Positions 1-7,209 of a DNA stretch of 7,339 nt are shown one piece after another. Both the position numbers and the translations under genes were made by a program. The DNA lies in the NCBI GenBank assembly GCA_966692625.1, contig CBKZAG010000173.1, positions 1 through 7,339 of the forward strand, given 5' to 3'. The stretch is from CAMLOF01 sp966692625 (GTDB lineage: Bacteria; Pseudomonadota; Gammaproteobacteria; Burkholderiales; Burkholderiaceae_C). Below the pieces are notes generated by a model. That model was not told where the DNA came from, ran no database searches, and worked only from the letters and a program-made list of their open reading frames with translations. Within the stretch, counting starts at the first letter, position 1. The number at the start of each line of letters is the position of its first letter.

Positions 1-1
1 A

Positions 2-1435
2 CCCAAGCAGCAGCAGCAGTTGTACGGCCAGATGACAGCGCTGATGGGGCAATCCTTTGTATTACACACGCCGGAAGCTCTGCGTGACGCCTTGCGCCGT
101 GGCACACAGTGCGTACATCACCCTGTAAAGCCAGGACCGTATTATCTGCTGTTGCCCATCAACACCCAGCCGAAGGTCATCCACGACCTCCATTTGGATG
201 CTCTCCCGGTGGCGCTTCAAGCTCAGCGTACTGCCGTCGCAGACGCGGACCTGCTAAAGCAGGCTGTACAGGCAATGAGGGGCCACGCGCGTATCGTAAT
301 GAAGGTTGGTGGAGGTGGTCGTGCCTTCGCAGGGCCGTTGCGCGAATTGGCCGAGCGTTGCGGCGCCGCCGTGGTGGTTTCGCCCGGTTCGACCGGTGTG
401 TTGCCGGATGCCCACCCTCAATACATGCACGTCGGAGGTAGCAAAGGCTCCATCAGTGGCAACCATGCAATGACGAATGCGACGCTGCTCCTGGCCATCG
501 GTACGCGTGCAGTGTGTCAAAGCGACTGCTCGGGCGTCGGCTATCCACAGGTTGAACAGGTAATCAACATCAACGCCGACCTTTCCGACCTGACCCATTA
601 CAACCGCACAATTGCACTGCAGGGCGATATCGGTGCGGTAGTCACACAGTTGTTGTCTGCCCTTGATGCTACACCTGATGAACAGGCTCACGCACGTGCT
701 GAGTGGTTGGATGTTTGTAGCGCCAGTAAGGCCGCGTGGAAGTGCTTCCTGCGCGAGCGCCAGACTACGCCGCCGCTGTTAGACGATGTCTGGCAGCGAC
801 CGGTGCTAACGCAGCCAGCGGCGATCAAGACTGTGTGCGACTTCGCCAAAGAGGTTGGCGCGATCAAATTCTTCGACGCAGGCGACGTGCAGGCTAACGG
901 CTTCCAGACCGTCGAGGATGACTCGCCGGGCCAGACCTACACTGAGTCGGGTGCTTCGTACATGGGCTTCGCCACCTGCGCAGTGACTGCCGCAGGAATA
1001 GCACGCACGAAGCAGTACCCAATCGCCTTCACAGGCGACGGTTCCTTCATGATGAACCCGCAGGCGCTTATAAGTGCAGTCGAGCACGGCGCGCGGGGAA
1101 CCATCGTGGTCTTTGACAACCGCCGAATGGCGGCGATATCCAGCCTGCAGAACGCGCAATACGGCCGGGACTTCCGCACAAACGATGGAGTCGAGGTGGA
1201 TTACGTCCAGATGGCCTCGAGCGTGAAGGGCGTGCTGGCCCTTTGGGGTGGTGAAGACACCGTAAGCCTGCGTGACGCGCTAAGACGCGCACACGCACAC
1301 AACGGCCTGTCGCTGGTGCACGTACCGGTATATGCCGGTGAGCGCCCCGAGGGCGGACTCGGTGCCTATGGCTCGTGGAACGTTGGCAACTGGTGCGACG
1401 ACGTGCAGCGGCGGTACCTGTCTACCCTTGTCTGA
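2..1435 (+). CDS. ThDP-dependent enzyme, IolD-like (5' end cut by window edge)
   Basis: The reading frame is open from base 2, so the TTG at 20 is probably internal and the true start lies upstream. Numbering from that TTG gives 471 residues. ThDP enzymes usually run 550-640 residues, so most of the N-terminal pyrimidine-binding domain is missing. The visible part begins at the end of that domain (PGPYYLLLPIN, 38-48). A central domain follows (about 70-215), then the C-terminal pyrophosphate-binding domain (about 265-460). The Mg/ThDP motif is clear: GDGS at 339-342 and DN at 366-367, with the usual spacing. Asp in place of the first Asn and the tail GGLGAYGSW (445-453) recall IolD, the trihydroxycyclohexanedione hydrolase of inositol breakdown. 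No other iol gene is visible, so a 2-keto-acid decarboxylase or carboligase role is equally open. The aldehyde dehydrogenase gene starts 24 bases downstream, suggesting one operon. The ThDP family is sure; the substrate is not. Confidence 0.88.
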   Translation, partial: PKQQQQLYGQMTALMGQSFVLHTPEALRDALRRGTQCVHHPVKPGPYYLLLPINTQPKVIHDLHLDALPVALQAQRTAVADADLLKQAVQAMRGHARIVMKVGGGGRAFAGPLRELAERCGAAVVVSPGSTGVLPDAHPQYMHVGGSKGSISGNHAMTNATLLLAIGTRAVCQSDCSGVGYPQVEQVININADLSDLTHYNRTIALQGDIGAVVTQLLSALDATPDEQAHARAEWLDVCSASKAAWKCFLRERQTTPPLLDDVWQRPVLTQPAAIKTVCDFAKEVGAIKFFDAGDVQANGFQTVEDDSPGQTYTESGASYMGFATCAVTAAGIARTKQYPIAFTGDGSFMMNPQALISAVEHGARGTIVVFDNRRMAAISSLQNAQYGRDFRTNDGVEVDYVQMASSVKGVLALWGGEDTVSLRDALRRAHAHNGLSLVHVPVYAGERPEGGLGAYGSWNVGNWCDDVQRRYLSTLV

Positions 1436-1459
1436 GTAACTGAACCGAACGGACTGAAC

Positions 1460-2920
1460 ATGAAACGCGACGATTCTGGCCTGTACAGTCGTTACGGCCT
1501 TTTTATCAATGGTCAGTGGCGCGGTGCCACTGGTGGCGAAGTGCGCGAGGTCATTGACCCGACCAATGAAGAGGTAATTGGGTACATTCCGGTTGCTACA
1601 CGCGCCGACCTTGACACGGCGGTGGATGCAGCTGATGCTGCATTTCGCATCTGGCGTCATACATCGCCCTGGGAGCGTTCCATCCTGTTGCACCGGACCG
1701 CCTCGCTGATCCGCGAACGTGCTGAGGAAAATGCACGCCTGATGTCGACCGAGACAGGCAAGCCGCTTGCACAGGCCCGTGGTGAACTCAACGATGCAGC
1801 CGACCAGTTTGACTGGTATGCCGGAGAAACGCAGCGCATTTATGGGCAGACCTATCAGGCGCGGGTACCGGAGGTTCGCATGCAGGTTTATTTTGAACCT
1901 GTGGGCGTGGTCGCAGCTTTTTCTGCGTGGAATTTCCCTGCGTTGTTACCTTCCCGCAAAATTGCTGCAGCTCTGGGAGCCGGCTGCACTGTAGTCGTCA
2001 AGCCCGCCAGCGAGGCAGCCGGCAGTTGCATGGCGGTGGTACAGGCGCTGCACGACGCAGGCCTGCCGCCGGGCACCGTTAACCTTGTTACCGGTGATTC
2101 CGGCTTCATCTCTGAGGTGCTGGTCGGGTCGCCGAAGGTCGCCAAAATCACATTGACTGGCTCAACCGCCGTGGGTCGCAAGATGCTTCACCTGGCAGCC
2201 GAAGGCATTAAGCGTGTCTCGATGGAACTCGGCGGCCACGCCCCCGTTTTGGTATTCGAAGACGCCGACGTAGAAGCTGCGGCTGAGCAATGCGCACGCT
2301 TCAAGTACCGCAACTGCGGTCAGGTCTGTGCGTCACCGTCGCGCTTCTTTGTCCATGAGGGCGTTTATGCGAGGTTCGTTGATCGCTTCGCCGCAGTCGC
2401 ACGGTCGCTGAAGGTTGGGCCAGGCCTGGCAGCGGACACCGATGTGGGTCCGCTGGCAAACCGTCGGGGCCTAGTGCACGCACAGTCACTGATCGCCGAC
2501 GCACTAGACGGCGGAGCGCGCTTGGTAGCAGGCGGCGAACGCCCCAAAGGTCTTGGGTCCAAGGGCTACTACATCGCTCCCACGGCATTGGCTGACGTGT
2601 CGCAGGCCGCGCGCATCATGCACGACGAGCCATTCGCGCCCGTGGCGCCGATTGCGCCCTTCGCGAACTTCGACGAGGCCATTGCCCTGGCCAATGCCAC
2701 GCCCTACGGCCTTGCTTCGTATCTGTTCACAAGTTCGCTGAAGACAGCCACGCTGGCCAGCGAGGCGATCGAGGCCGGCATGGTTGGCATCAATGAACTT
2801 GCCATCGCCAGCGCCGAGATGCCTTTCGGCGGCGTGAAGGACAGCGGCATGGGCCGAGAAGGTGGAGCGCTCGGGGTCCGAGACTACCTGGAAGCCAAGT
2901 ACATCAAGATGCGTTTATAG
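1460..2920 (+). CDS. NAD(P)-dependent aldehyde dehydrogenase, succinate-/2-oxoglutarate-semialdehyde dehydrogenase type
   Basis: This complete 486-residue protein has the normal length for the aldehyde dehydrogenase superfamily. It should oxidise an aldehyde to a carboxylate with NAD(P)+ in the cytoplasm. All key elements are present: Asn158 in WNFP (oxyanion hole), Lys181 in KPASE (cofactor binding), the GSTAVG loop at 234-239, general base Glu256 in MELGG, nucleophile Cys290 in GQVCASPSR, and the DEPFAP segment at 389-394. The tail (PFGGVKDSGMGREGG, then DYLEAKYIK) resembles GabD and 2-oxoglutarate-semialdehyde dehydrogenases. Those enzymes act on omega-semialdehydes, but the substrate cannot be fixed from sequence. 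The ATG at 1460 is chosen because family homology (LFINGQW) begins soon after it; no strong Shine-Dalgarno sequence precedes it, which fits translation coupled to the upstream gene 24 bases away. The dehydratase gene downstream makes a role in sugar-acid breakdown likely. Confidence 0.93.
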   Translation: MKRDDSGLYSRYGLFINGQWRGATGGEVREVIDPTNEEVIGYIPVATRADLDTAVDAADAAFRIWRHTSPWERSILLHRTASLIRERAEENARLMSTETGKPLAQARGELNDAADQFDWYAGETQRIYGQTYQARVPEVRMQVYFEPVGVVAAFSAWNFPALLPSRKIAAALGAGCTVVVKPASEAAGSCMAVVQALHDAGLPPGTVNLVTGDSGFISEVLVGSPKVAKITLTGSTAVGRKMLHLAAEGIKRVSMELGGHAPVLVFEDADVEAAAEQCARFKYRNCGQVCASPSRFFVHEGVYARFVDRFAAVARSLKVGPGLAADTDVGPLANRRGLVHAQSLIADALDGGARLVAGGERPKGLGSKGYYIAPTALADVSQAARIMHDEPFAPVAPIAPFANFDEAIALANATPYGLASYLFTSSLKTATLASEAIEAGMVGINELAIASAEMPFGGVKDSGMGREGGALGVRDYLEAKYIKMRL

Positions 2921-3006
2921 GCTTTCTTGTCCGAATTTTTCAGTTCAATACAGGCAATCCTCCATCTTCGAATCGATTGCTCCACTCTCTCAATTTTGGG
3001 GTCTAC
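2921..3006 (+). other. Intergenic spacer with a short inverted repeat
   Basis: These 86 bases separate the aldehyde dehydrogenase stop from the dehydratase ATG. They are more AT-rich than the flanking genes. GCAATC at 2954-2959 is complementary to GATTGC at 2975-2980 (six base pairs, 15-base loop), and AATCGATT at 2971-2978 is itself palindromic. The hairpin has no T-run after it, so it is not a convincing terminator; it could be chance, an operator or a processing site. I found no good sigma-70 promoter here. GGGG at 2998-3001, five bases before the ATG, is a weak ribosome binding site. Confidence 0.25.
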
Positions 3007-4719
3007 ATGGCAGATATTCCTGACCACGGCATCGCACGCGGACTCACGAACTACGGCGACCGCGCTTTTGCGCTCTACCTGAGGCGCAGCTTCATCAAGT
3101 CGATGGGATATTCGACGGCAATGCTTGAGCGACCGGTGGTTGGCATAGCTTCCAGCGGATCAGGGTTCAACAATTGCCACCGCGCAATGCCCGAGCTGGT
3201 CGAGGCCGTCAAACGCGGCGTGCTCGCCGCCGGGGGACTTCCGATCGAATTTCCGACTATATCTCTGGGCGAGGTCTTTCTCAACCCGACTAGCCTGATG
3301 TTTCGGAACCTGATGAGCATGGACGTCGAAGAGATGGTCCGTGCACAGCCTATGGACTCGGTCGTTCTAATTGGCGGCTGTGACAAGACCGTACCAGCAC
3401 AACTCATGGGCGCCGCCGCGGCAGACGTGCCGGCGATCCAGCTAGTCACAGGGCCAATGATGACCGGTCGGCACGAGGGAGAGCGTTTGGGTGCCTGCAC
3501 CGATTGCCGGCGCTTCTGGGGCAGCTATCGCGCAGGCAAGATCGATCGCAAGACTATTGAAGTCGTTGAGGGCCGGTTGGCCACCACGGCAGGAACTTGT
3601 GCGGTGATGGGAACCGCGAGCACCATGGCATGTATCGCTGAGGCTTTGGGCATGTCGCTGCCGGGCACGGCCGCGATTCCGGCGGTTCACGCGGATCGGC
3701 TGCGCGCGGCCGAGGCCAGTGGTGCCCAGGCCGTACGTCTAATCCACAACCCAATTCGGCCCAGCCAAGTCATCACGGCTAAGTCGGTGCACAACGCGCT
3801 GCGCGTTTTGCTGGCGCTGGGCGGCAGCACCAACGCAATCATCCACCTGACGGCCGTGGCTGGGCGGCTGGGGATTCCAGTATCGCTGCAGGCGCTCAAC
3901 GAACTCAGTGACACCACGCCTGTCCTGGTCGACCTAAAGCCGACCGGTGACAACTACATGGAAGACTTTTATGCTGCCGGTGGCATGAGCGCACTTCTGC
4001 GGGAGTTGAAACCGCTACTGCACCTGGACACGATTTCAGTCACCGGGGAAACTTTGGGAGATCGTCTCGCCGCCGAGGAAGGTGCCTGGGCCGACCACCG
4101 TGTGGTGCGCAAGGCATCGGAGCCAATCGAACCTGTGGGCGGCTTGGTGGCGCTTTTCGGTTCGCTGGCACCCGGTGGCGCGATCCTCAAGCGTTCGGCG
4201 GCCGACAAGACATTGTTCGAGAAGGAGGGGCGCGCGGTTGTATTCAGCTCGCTGCAAGACCTGTCCGAGCGCGTCGACGATCCGGACCTTGACATCCAGG
4301 CAGACGACATCATGGTGCTTCAGAACGCTGGACCAACGAGCGGCAGCGGCATGCCTGAAGCTGGTTACCTGCCTATCCCCAAAAAGCTGGCTGTGGCAGG
4401 CGTGAAGGACATGGTGCGTATATCCGACGCGCGCATGAGTGGCACCGCTTTCGGCACTATCGTGCTGCACGTGACTCCCGAAGCTTCGGCCGGTGGTCCC
4501 TTGGCGCTGGTGCGTACGGGTGATCGCATACGGCTGTCGGTAAAGGAGCGACGTGTTGACTTGCTTGTGGACGAGGTAGAACTGGAACACCGACGCTCCA
4601 CACTGCCGGATCGTCCCGCTTTGGCATCGCGCGGCTACGCGAAGCTGTACCAGGACCACGTTACGCAGGCCGATGCTGGGTGCGACTTCGATTTTCTGCG
4701 CGGAGCAGAGCGACCCTAA
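3007..4719 (+). CDS. IlvD/Edd-family dehydratase, probable sugar-acid (pentonate) dehydratase
   Basis: The protein has 570 residues from the ATG at 3007. The frame is open back to a TTG at 2977, but the ATG has a nearby GGGG and begins a family-like N-terminus. The family uses an Fe-S cluster and Mg to dehydrate a 2,3-dihydroxy acid to a 2-keto-3-deoxy acid. Candidate cluster ligands are Cys57 (FNNCHRAMPE), Cys125 (GGCDKT) and Cys198 (AGTCAVMG). Candidate Mg ligands are Glu89, Asp126 and Glu451 (GSGMPEAG), with Lys127 as the lysine that is carbamylated in relatives. Ser478 (DARMSG) would be the catalytic serine. From memory, Rhizobium L-arabinonate dehydratase has these at 59, 127, 200, 91, 128, 453, 129 and 480, a constant offset of two. 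The segment TDCRRFWGSYRAG (165-177) also looks like the sugar-acid branch. A [2Fe-2S] cluster is therefore expected. The neighbouring aldehyde dehydrogenase supports sugar-acid catabolism; biosynthetic IlvD is less likely. Confidence 0.92.
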   Translation: MADIPDHGIARGLTNYGDRAFALYLRRSFIKSMGYSTAMLERPVVGIASSGSGFNNCHRAMPELVEAVKRGVLAAGGLPIEFPTISLGEVFLNPTSLMFRNLMSMDVEEMVRAQPMDSVVLIGGCDKTVPAQLMGAAAADVPAIQLVTGPMMTGRHEGERLGACTDCRRFWGSYRAGKIDRKTIEVVEGRLATTAGTCAVMGTASTMACIAEALGMSLPGTAAIPAVHADRLRAAEASGAQAVRLIHNPIRPSQVITAKSVHNALRVLLALGGSTNAIIHLTAVAGRLGIPVSLQALNELSDTTPVLVDLKPTGDNYMEDFYAAGGMSALLRELKPLLHLDTISVTGETLGDRLAAEEGAWADHRVVRKASEPIEPVGGLVALFGSLAPGGAILKRSAADKTLFEKEGRAVVFSSLQDLSERVDDPDLDIQADDIMVLQNAGPTSGSGMPEAGYLPIPKKLAVAGVKDMVRISDARMSGTAFGTIVLHVTPEASAGGPLALVRTGDRIRLSVKERRVDLLVDEVELEHRRSTLPDRPALASRGYAKLYQDHVTQADAGCDFDFLRGAERP

Positions 4720-4735
4720 CTTGCATTTTAGGACA

Positions 4736-4762
4736 TTGACTGCTTTGCCCGCGTCCTATTAG
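4736..4762 (+). promoter_or_regulatory. Possible weak sigma-70 promoter ahead of the CBS-domain gene
   Basis: TTGACT at 4736-4741 matches five of six bases of the -35 consensus, and TATTAG at 4757-4762 matches four of six of the -10 consensus. The 15-base spacer is shorter than the preferred 17, so this is only a candidate. The location makes sense: it lies in the 116-base gap after the dehydratase gene. The overlapping pair TAGGAC (4729-4734) and GTCCTA (4753-4758) could be an operator or chance. Confidence 0.25.
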
Positions 4763-4822
4763 GCAGTGCTGTCAGGCCACGCGACCCCTCGCGAAAGTCA
4801 AAGTTGGCGACCTAGCGCCACC

Positions 4823-4830
4823 AAAGGAGA
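4823..4830 (+). promoter_or_regulatory. Strong ribosome binding site for the CBS-domain gene
   Basis: AAAGGAGA lies just before the ATG at 4836, with six bases between GGAG and the start codon. It is the best Shine-Dalgarno match in the window and settles the start of the gene. A small hairpin (TGGCG at 4805-4809 with CGCCA at 4816-4820, six-base loop) sits directly upstream. It is too weak, and lacks a T-run, to be called a terminator. Confidence 0.75.
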
Positions 4831-4835
4831 CCACG

Positions 4836-5309
4836 ATGAAAGTGAGAGATATCCTGCGATCAAAAGAGCGCATCCCTTCGACAGTAAATGCCGAAACGTT
4901 GCTCTCGCAATGTGTTATCACCATGGCCGATGAGGACCTCGGTTCGTTGGTCGTGATGGATGGCAGCACGGTGGTTGGGTTACTGACCTTCCGGGAGGTG
5001 ATCTTTGTATTGGCGCAGCGCCAGAAGGAGCTGCGTTGCGGGCCGACTCCGCCTGTCGCCGAGCTCAAGGTGAGGGATGTCATGAATTCGACTCCGATCT
5101 TCACTGCTCCTGACGTCGAGCTAGATGAACTCCGTGCGCTCATGATCAGCCATCACCAGCGTTACATACCTGTGCTGGACAAAAGCGAGCTGATCGGCGT
5201 TCTGTCATTCCACGATGTAGCTCGCGCTGTGTTCGCAGAAAAGGATCAAGAGAATCGTATGTTGAAAAACTACATCGGTGACTGGCCCTTGTACCGCACC
5301 CAACCGTGA
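4836..5309 (+). CDS. Stand-alone tandem CBS-domain protein
   Basis: The protein has 157 residues and consists of little more than two CBS domains, at about 1-62 and 75-135. Each shows the family pattern: a leading VRDI or VRDVM segment, a Thr/Val-rich strand (TVNAETLLSQC; IFTAPDVELDELR), then a hydrophobic core ending in VVGLLTFREV or LIGVLSFHDV. A short charged tail with ENRMLKNYI follows and is common in single-unit CBS proteins. CBS pairs usually bind adenine nucleotides (AMP, ATP, SAM or NAD-type ligands) and act as energy or redox sensors, often through a partner protein. No catalytic or DNA-binding domain, signal peptide or membrane segment is present, so it is a cytoplasmic regulatory module with unknown partner. 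The start is well supported by AAAGGAGA. It stands 116 bases after the dehydratase and 233 before pntA, so it is probably its own unit. The ligand is not predictable here. Confidence 0.9.
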   Translation: MKVRDILRSKERIPSTVNAETLLSQCVITMADEDLGSLVVMDGSTVVGLLTFREVIFVLAQRQKELRCGPTPPVAELKVRDVMNSTPIFTAPDVELDELRALMISHHQRYIPVLDKSELIGVLSFHDVARAVFAEKDQENRMLKNYIGDWPLYRTQP

Positions 5310-5542
5310 TTTTTCGGACCACAACGGCTGCGGCGATGATTGAAGCTGCCGATGTGGAGCAGGACCTATCCGATCTACAAGCGATTGAAAGTGCAGTTGA
5401 GGTGCATTATTTCTGTTGAGGCTGTCGCACTAAAAACCTGTTGTTGGTTCATTCAGTCAGTTGTTTCAGCCCTTGCTCTCGGTCGCTGTGCCCCCCCACT
5501 CTTCTTCATCCAACATCGAGTTATCCAATTGAGGTCTTTCTC
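5310..5542 (+). other. Leader region between the CBS gene and pntA
   Basis: These 233 bases contain no convincing gene. There is no clear terminator after the CBS gene. A short frame from GTG 5306, overlapping the CBS stop, reads 37 codons to TGA at 5417-5419. From the ATG at 5336 it would encode 27 residues rich in Glu, Asp and Ala. The second half is pyrimidine-rich and includes a run of seven C at 5491-5497. GAGG at 5531-5534, eight bases before the ATG at 5543, serves as the ribosome binding site of pntA. The length is enough for a promoter and 5' leader of the pnt operon. Confidence 0.5.
5385..5413 (+). promoter_or_regulatory. Possible weak promoter for pntAB
   Basis: TTGAAA at 5385-5390 matches five of six -35 consensus bases. 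TATTTC at 5408-5413, after a 17-base spacer, matches only the first three bases of the -10 consensus. It is the best sigma-70-like pair I found in the gap before pntA, but the -10 half is poor and it could be chance. A promoter somewhere in this gap is expected because pntAB is normally its own operon. Confidence 0.2.
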
Positions 5543-7180
5543 ATGATTTCTGTCGCACAGACCGACAAGGTCGTAGCCACCGCGGCCGTCCCCACCCCCC
5601 AGCACATCGGCGTACCCCGAGAAATATTCCCGGGAGAGAAACGCGTCGCTACCGTGCCCGACGTGGTCACCAAGCTGGCCAAGTTAGGCTTTGGCGTGGT
5701 GGTGGAAACGGGCGCAGGCGAACTGGCCGACCTATCCGACGACGCCTACCGCGAAGCTGGTGCAAGCATAGCCAGTTCGGCCGCCGAGCTCTGGGCCAGC
5801 GCCGACATCGTCTTCAAGGTTCGCCCGCCCACCGCCGACGAGGTGGCGTTGATGCGCGCGGGACAGACCCTGATCGGTTTCGTCTGGCCGGCGCAGAACC
5901 CCGACCTTATTCAACAACTGGCGGCGAAGAAGGTGACGGTGTTGGCTATCGACTGTCTGCCGCGCACGCTCAGCCGAGCGCAGAAGATGGACGCGCTTAC
6001 CTCGATGGCCGGCGTCAGCGGCTATCGCGCGGTTGTCGAGGCGGCCAATGCATTCGGCCGCTTCTTCAACGGTCAGATCACCGCCGCGGGGAAGGTGCCC
6101 CCGGCCAAGGTGTTTATAGCCGGTGCTGGTGTGGCCGGTCTGGCCGCCATCGGCGCGGCCGCCAGTCTGGGCGCCATCGTGCGCGCCAACGACACTCGCG
6201 CCGAGGTAGCCGACCAGGTGGTCTCGCTCGGTGGCGAATTCGTGAAGGTGGACTACGAAGAAGAGGGCTCGGGCGGCGGTGGCTACGCCAAGGTCATGAG
6301 CGAAGGCTTCCAGGCCGCGCAGCGCGCCATGTACGCACAGCAGGCGCGCGAGGTCGACATCATCATCACCACCGCGCTGATTCCGGGCAAGCCGGCGCCC
6401 AAGCTGATCACCGCTGAGATGGTCAAGAACATGAAACCAGGCAGCGTGATCGTCGACATGGCGGCCGAGCAGGGGGGCAACTGCGAACTCACCGAACCAG
6501 GCAAGGCTGTAGTCAAGCACGGTGTGACCATCGTCGGCTACACCGACCTGGCTTCGCGTATGGCACGCCAATCATCTACGCTGTACGGCACCAACCTGTT
6601 CCGATTGACCGAGGAGCTTTGCAAGACCAAGGACGGCATCATCAACGTCAACATGGGCGACGATGCCATCCGTGGCCTGACAGTCATCAAGTCCGGCGAG
6701 ATCACATGGCCCGCCCCACCGCTGGCCCCTGTGGCGGTGAAGCCGGCGGCGAAGCCTGCTACGGCAGCGGTCGAGAAGAAAGGCGGTCATGGCCATGGCA
6801 GCAGCGGCCCTCTGCCCGCCAAAACTCTGGCCATCGTGTTCGGCCTGGGCGCGCTGGCCTTCTGGGCCATCGGCGCCTATGCACCAGCGGACTTCCTGGG
6901 CCACGTCACCGTGTTCGTGCTTGCCTGCTTCATAGGTTACATGGTGGTCTGGAACGTGACGCCAGCGCTGCACACGCCGCTAATGAGCGTGACCAACGCC
7001 ATCTCCAGCATCATCGTGATCGGTGCGCTGGTGCAGATCCTGCCGCCGGAGGCCGGCACCAACGGCCGACCTGATGGCCTGATCCACTGGCTGGCGTTTG
7101 CCAGCATCGTGCTGACAGCAATAAACATGTTCGGTGGCTTTGCCGTCACCCGACGCATGCTCGACATGTTCCGCAAATAA
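5543..7180 (+). CDS. pntA: NAD(P) transhydrogenase subunit alpha
   Basis: PntA with PntB forms the inner-membrane proton-translocating transhydrogenase, which moves hydride between NADH and NADP+ using the proton gradient. This protein has 545 residues; E. coli PntA has about 510. The cytoplasmic NAD(H)-binding domain I spans about 21-390. It begins with IGVPRE, contains KMDALTSMAGVSGYRA (148-163, the RQD-loop region), the Rossmann motif GAGVAGLAA (194-202), and the conserved TALIPGKPAPKLIT and GEITWPAPP stretches. A Pro/Ala/Lys linker with HGHG (about 391-425) leads to four membrane segments at about 427-446, 451-471, 480-500 and 513-535, so this is the fused, not split, form. The frame is open back to TTG 5441, but the ATG at 5543 with GAGG upstream is preferred. 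It still leaves about 20 residues more than E. coli before IGVPRE. pntB follows after 29 bases. Identification is secure. Confidence 0.97.
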   Translation: MISVAQTDKVVATAAVPTPQHIGVPREIFPGEKRVATVPDVVTKLAKLGFGVVVETGAGELADLSDDAYREAGASIASSAAELWASADIVFKVRPPTADEVALMRAGQTLIGFVWPAQNPDLIQQLAAKKVTVLAIDCLPRTLSRAQKMDALTSMAGVSGYRAVVEAANAFGRFFNGQITAAGKVPPAKVFIAGAGVAGLAAIGAAASLGAIVRANDTRAEVADQVVSLGGEFVKVDYEEEGSGGGGYAKVMSEGFQAAQRAMYAQQAREVDIIITTALIPGKPAPKLITAEMVKNMKPGSVIVDMAAEQGGNCELTEPGKAVVKHGVTIVGYTDLASRMARQSSTLYGTNLFRLTEELCKTKDGIINVNMGDDAIRGLTVIKSGEITWPAPPLAPVAVKPAAKPATAAVEKKGGHGHGSSGPLPAKTLAIVFGLGALAFWAIGAYAPADFLGHVTVFVLACFIGYMVVWNVTPALHTPLMSVTNAISSIIVIGALVQILPPEAGTNGRPDGLIHWLAFASIVLTAINMFGGFAVTRRMLDMFRK

Positions 7181-7209
7181 GCCTCCGACCAGAAAGAAAA
7201 GAGACTCCT

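Noticed and set aside
8..19. Four CAG triplets in a row
   Set aside because: They encode four Gln within the open frame of the ThDP enzyme and are too short to call a repeat feature.
2977..3006. TTG at 2977 as start of the dehydratase
   Set aside because: It would add ten residues without family similarity; the ATG at 3007 has GGGG five bases upstream and places the cluster ligands as expected.
4036..4659. A 207-codon open frame on the minus strand inside the dehydratase gene
   Set aside because: It is antisense to a well-conserved enzyme gene, with no family motif and no ribosome binding site; treated as a shadow.
4805..4820. Hairpin TGGCG/CGCCA as a terminator
   Set aside because: The stem has only five base pairs and no T-run follows; it sits directly before a ribosome binding site.
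5441..5542. TTG at 5441 as start of pntA
   Set aside because: It would add 34 Ser/Cys/Pro-rich residues unlike any PntA; the ATG at 5543 has GAGG upstream.
5340..5546. A 68-codon plus-strand frame between the CBS gene and pntA
   Set aside because: The translation is rich in Cys, Leu, Ser and Arg with no recognisable motif, it starts at a poor codon context and runs into the pntA start.
5732..6571. A 279-codon open frame on the minus strand inside pntA
   Set aside because: It is entirely antisense to the conserved NAD-binding domain of pntA, has a His/Arg/Gly-rich composition typical of antisense GC-rich frames, and shows no recognisable motif.
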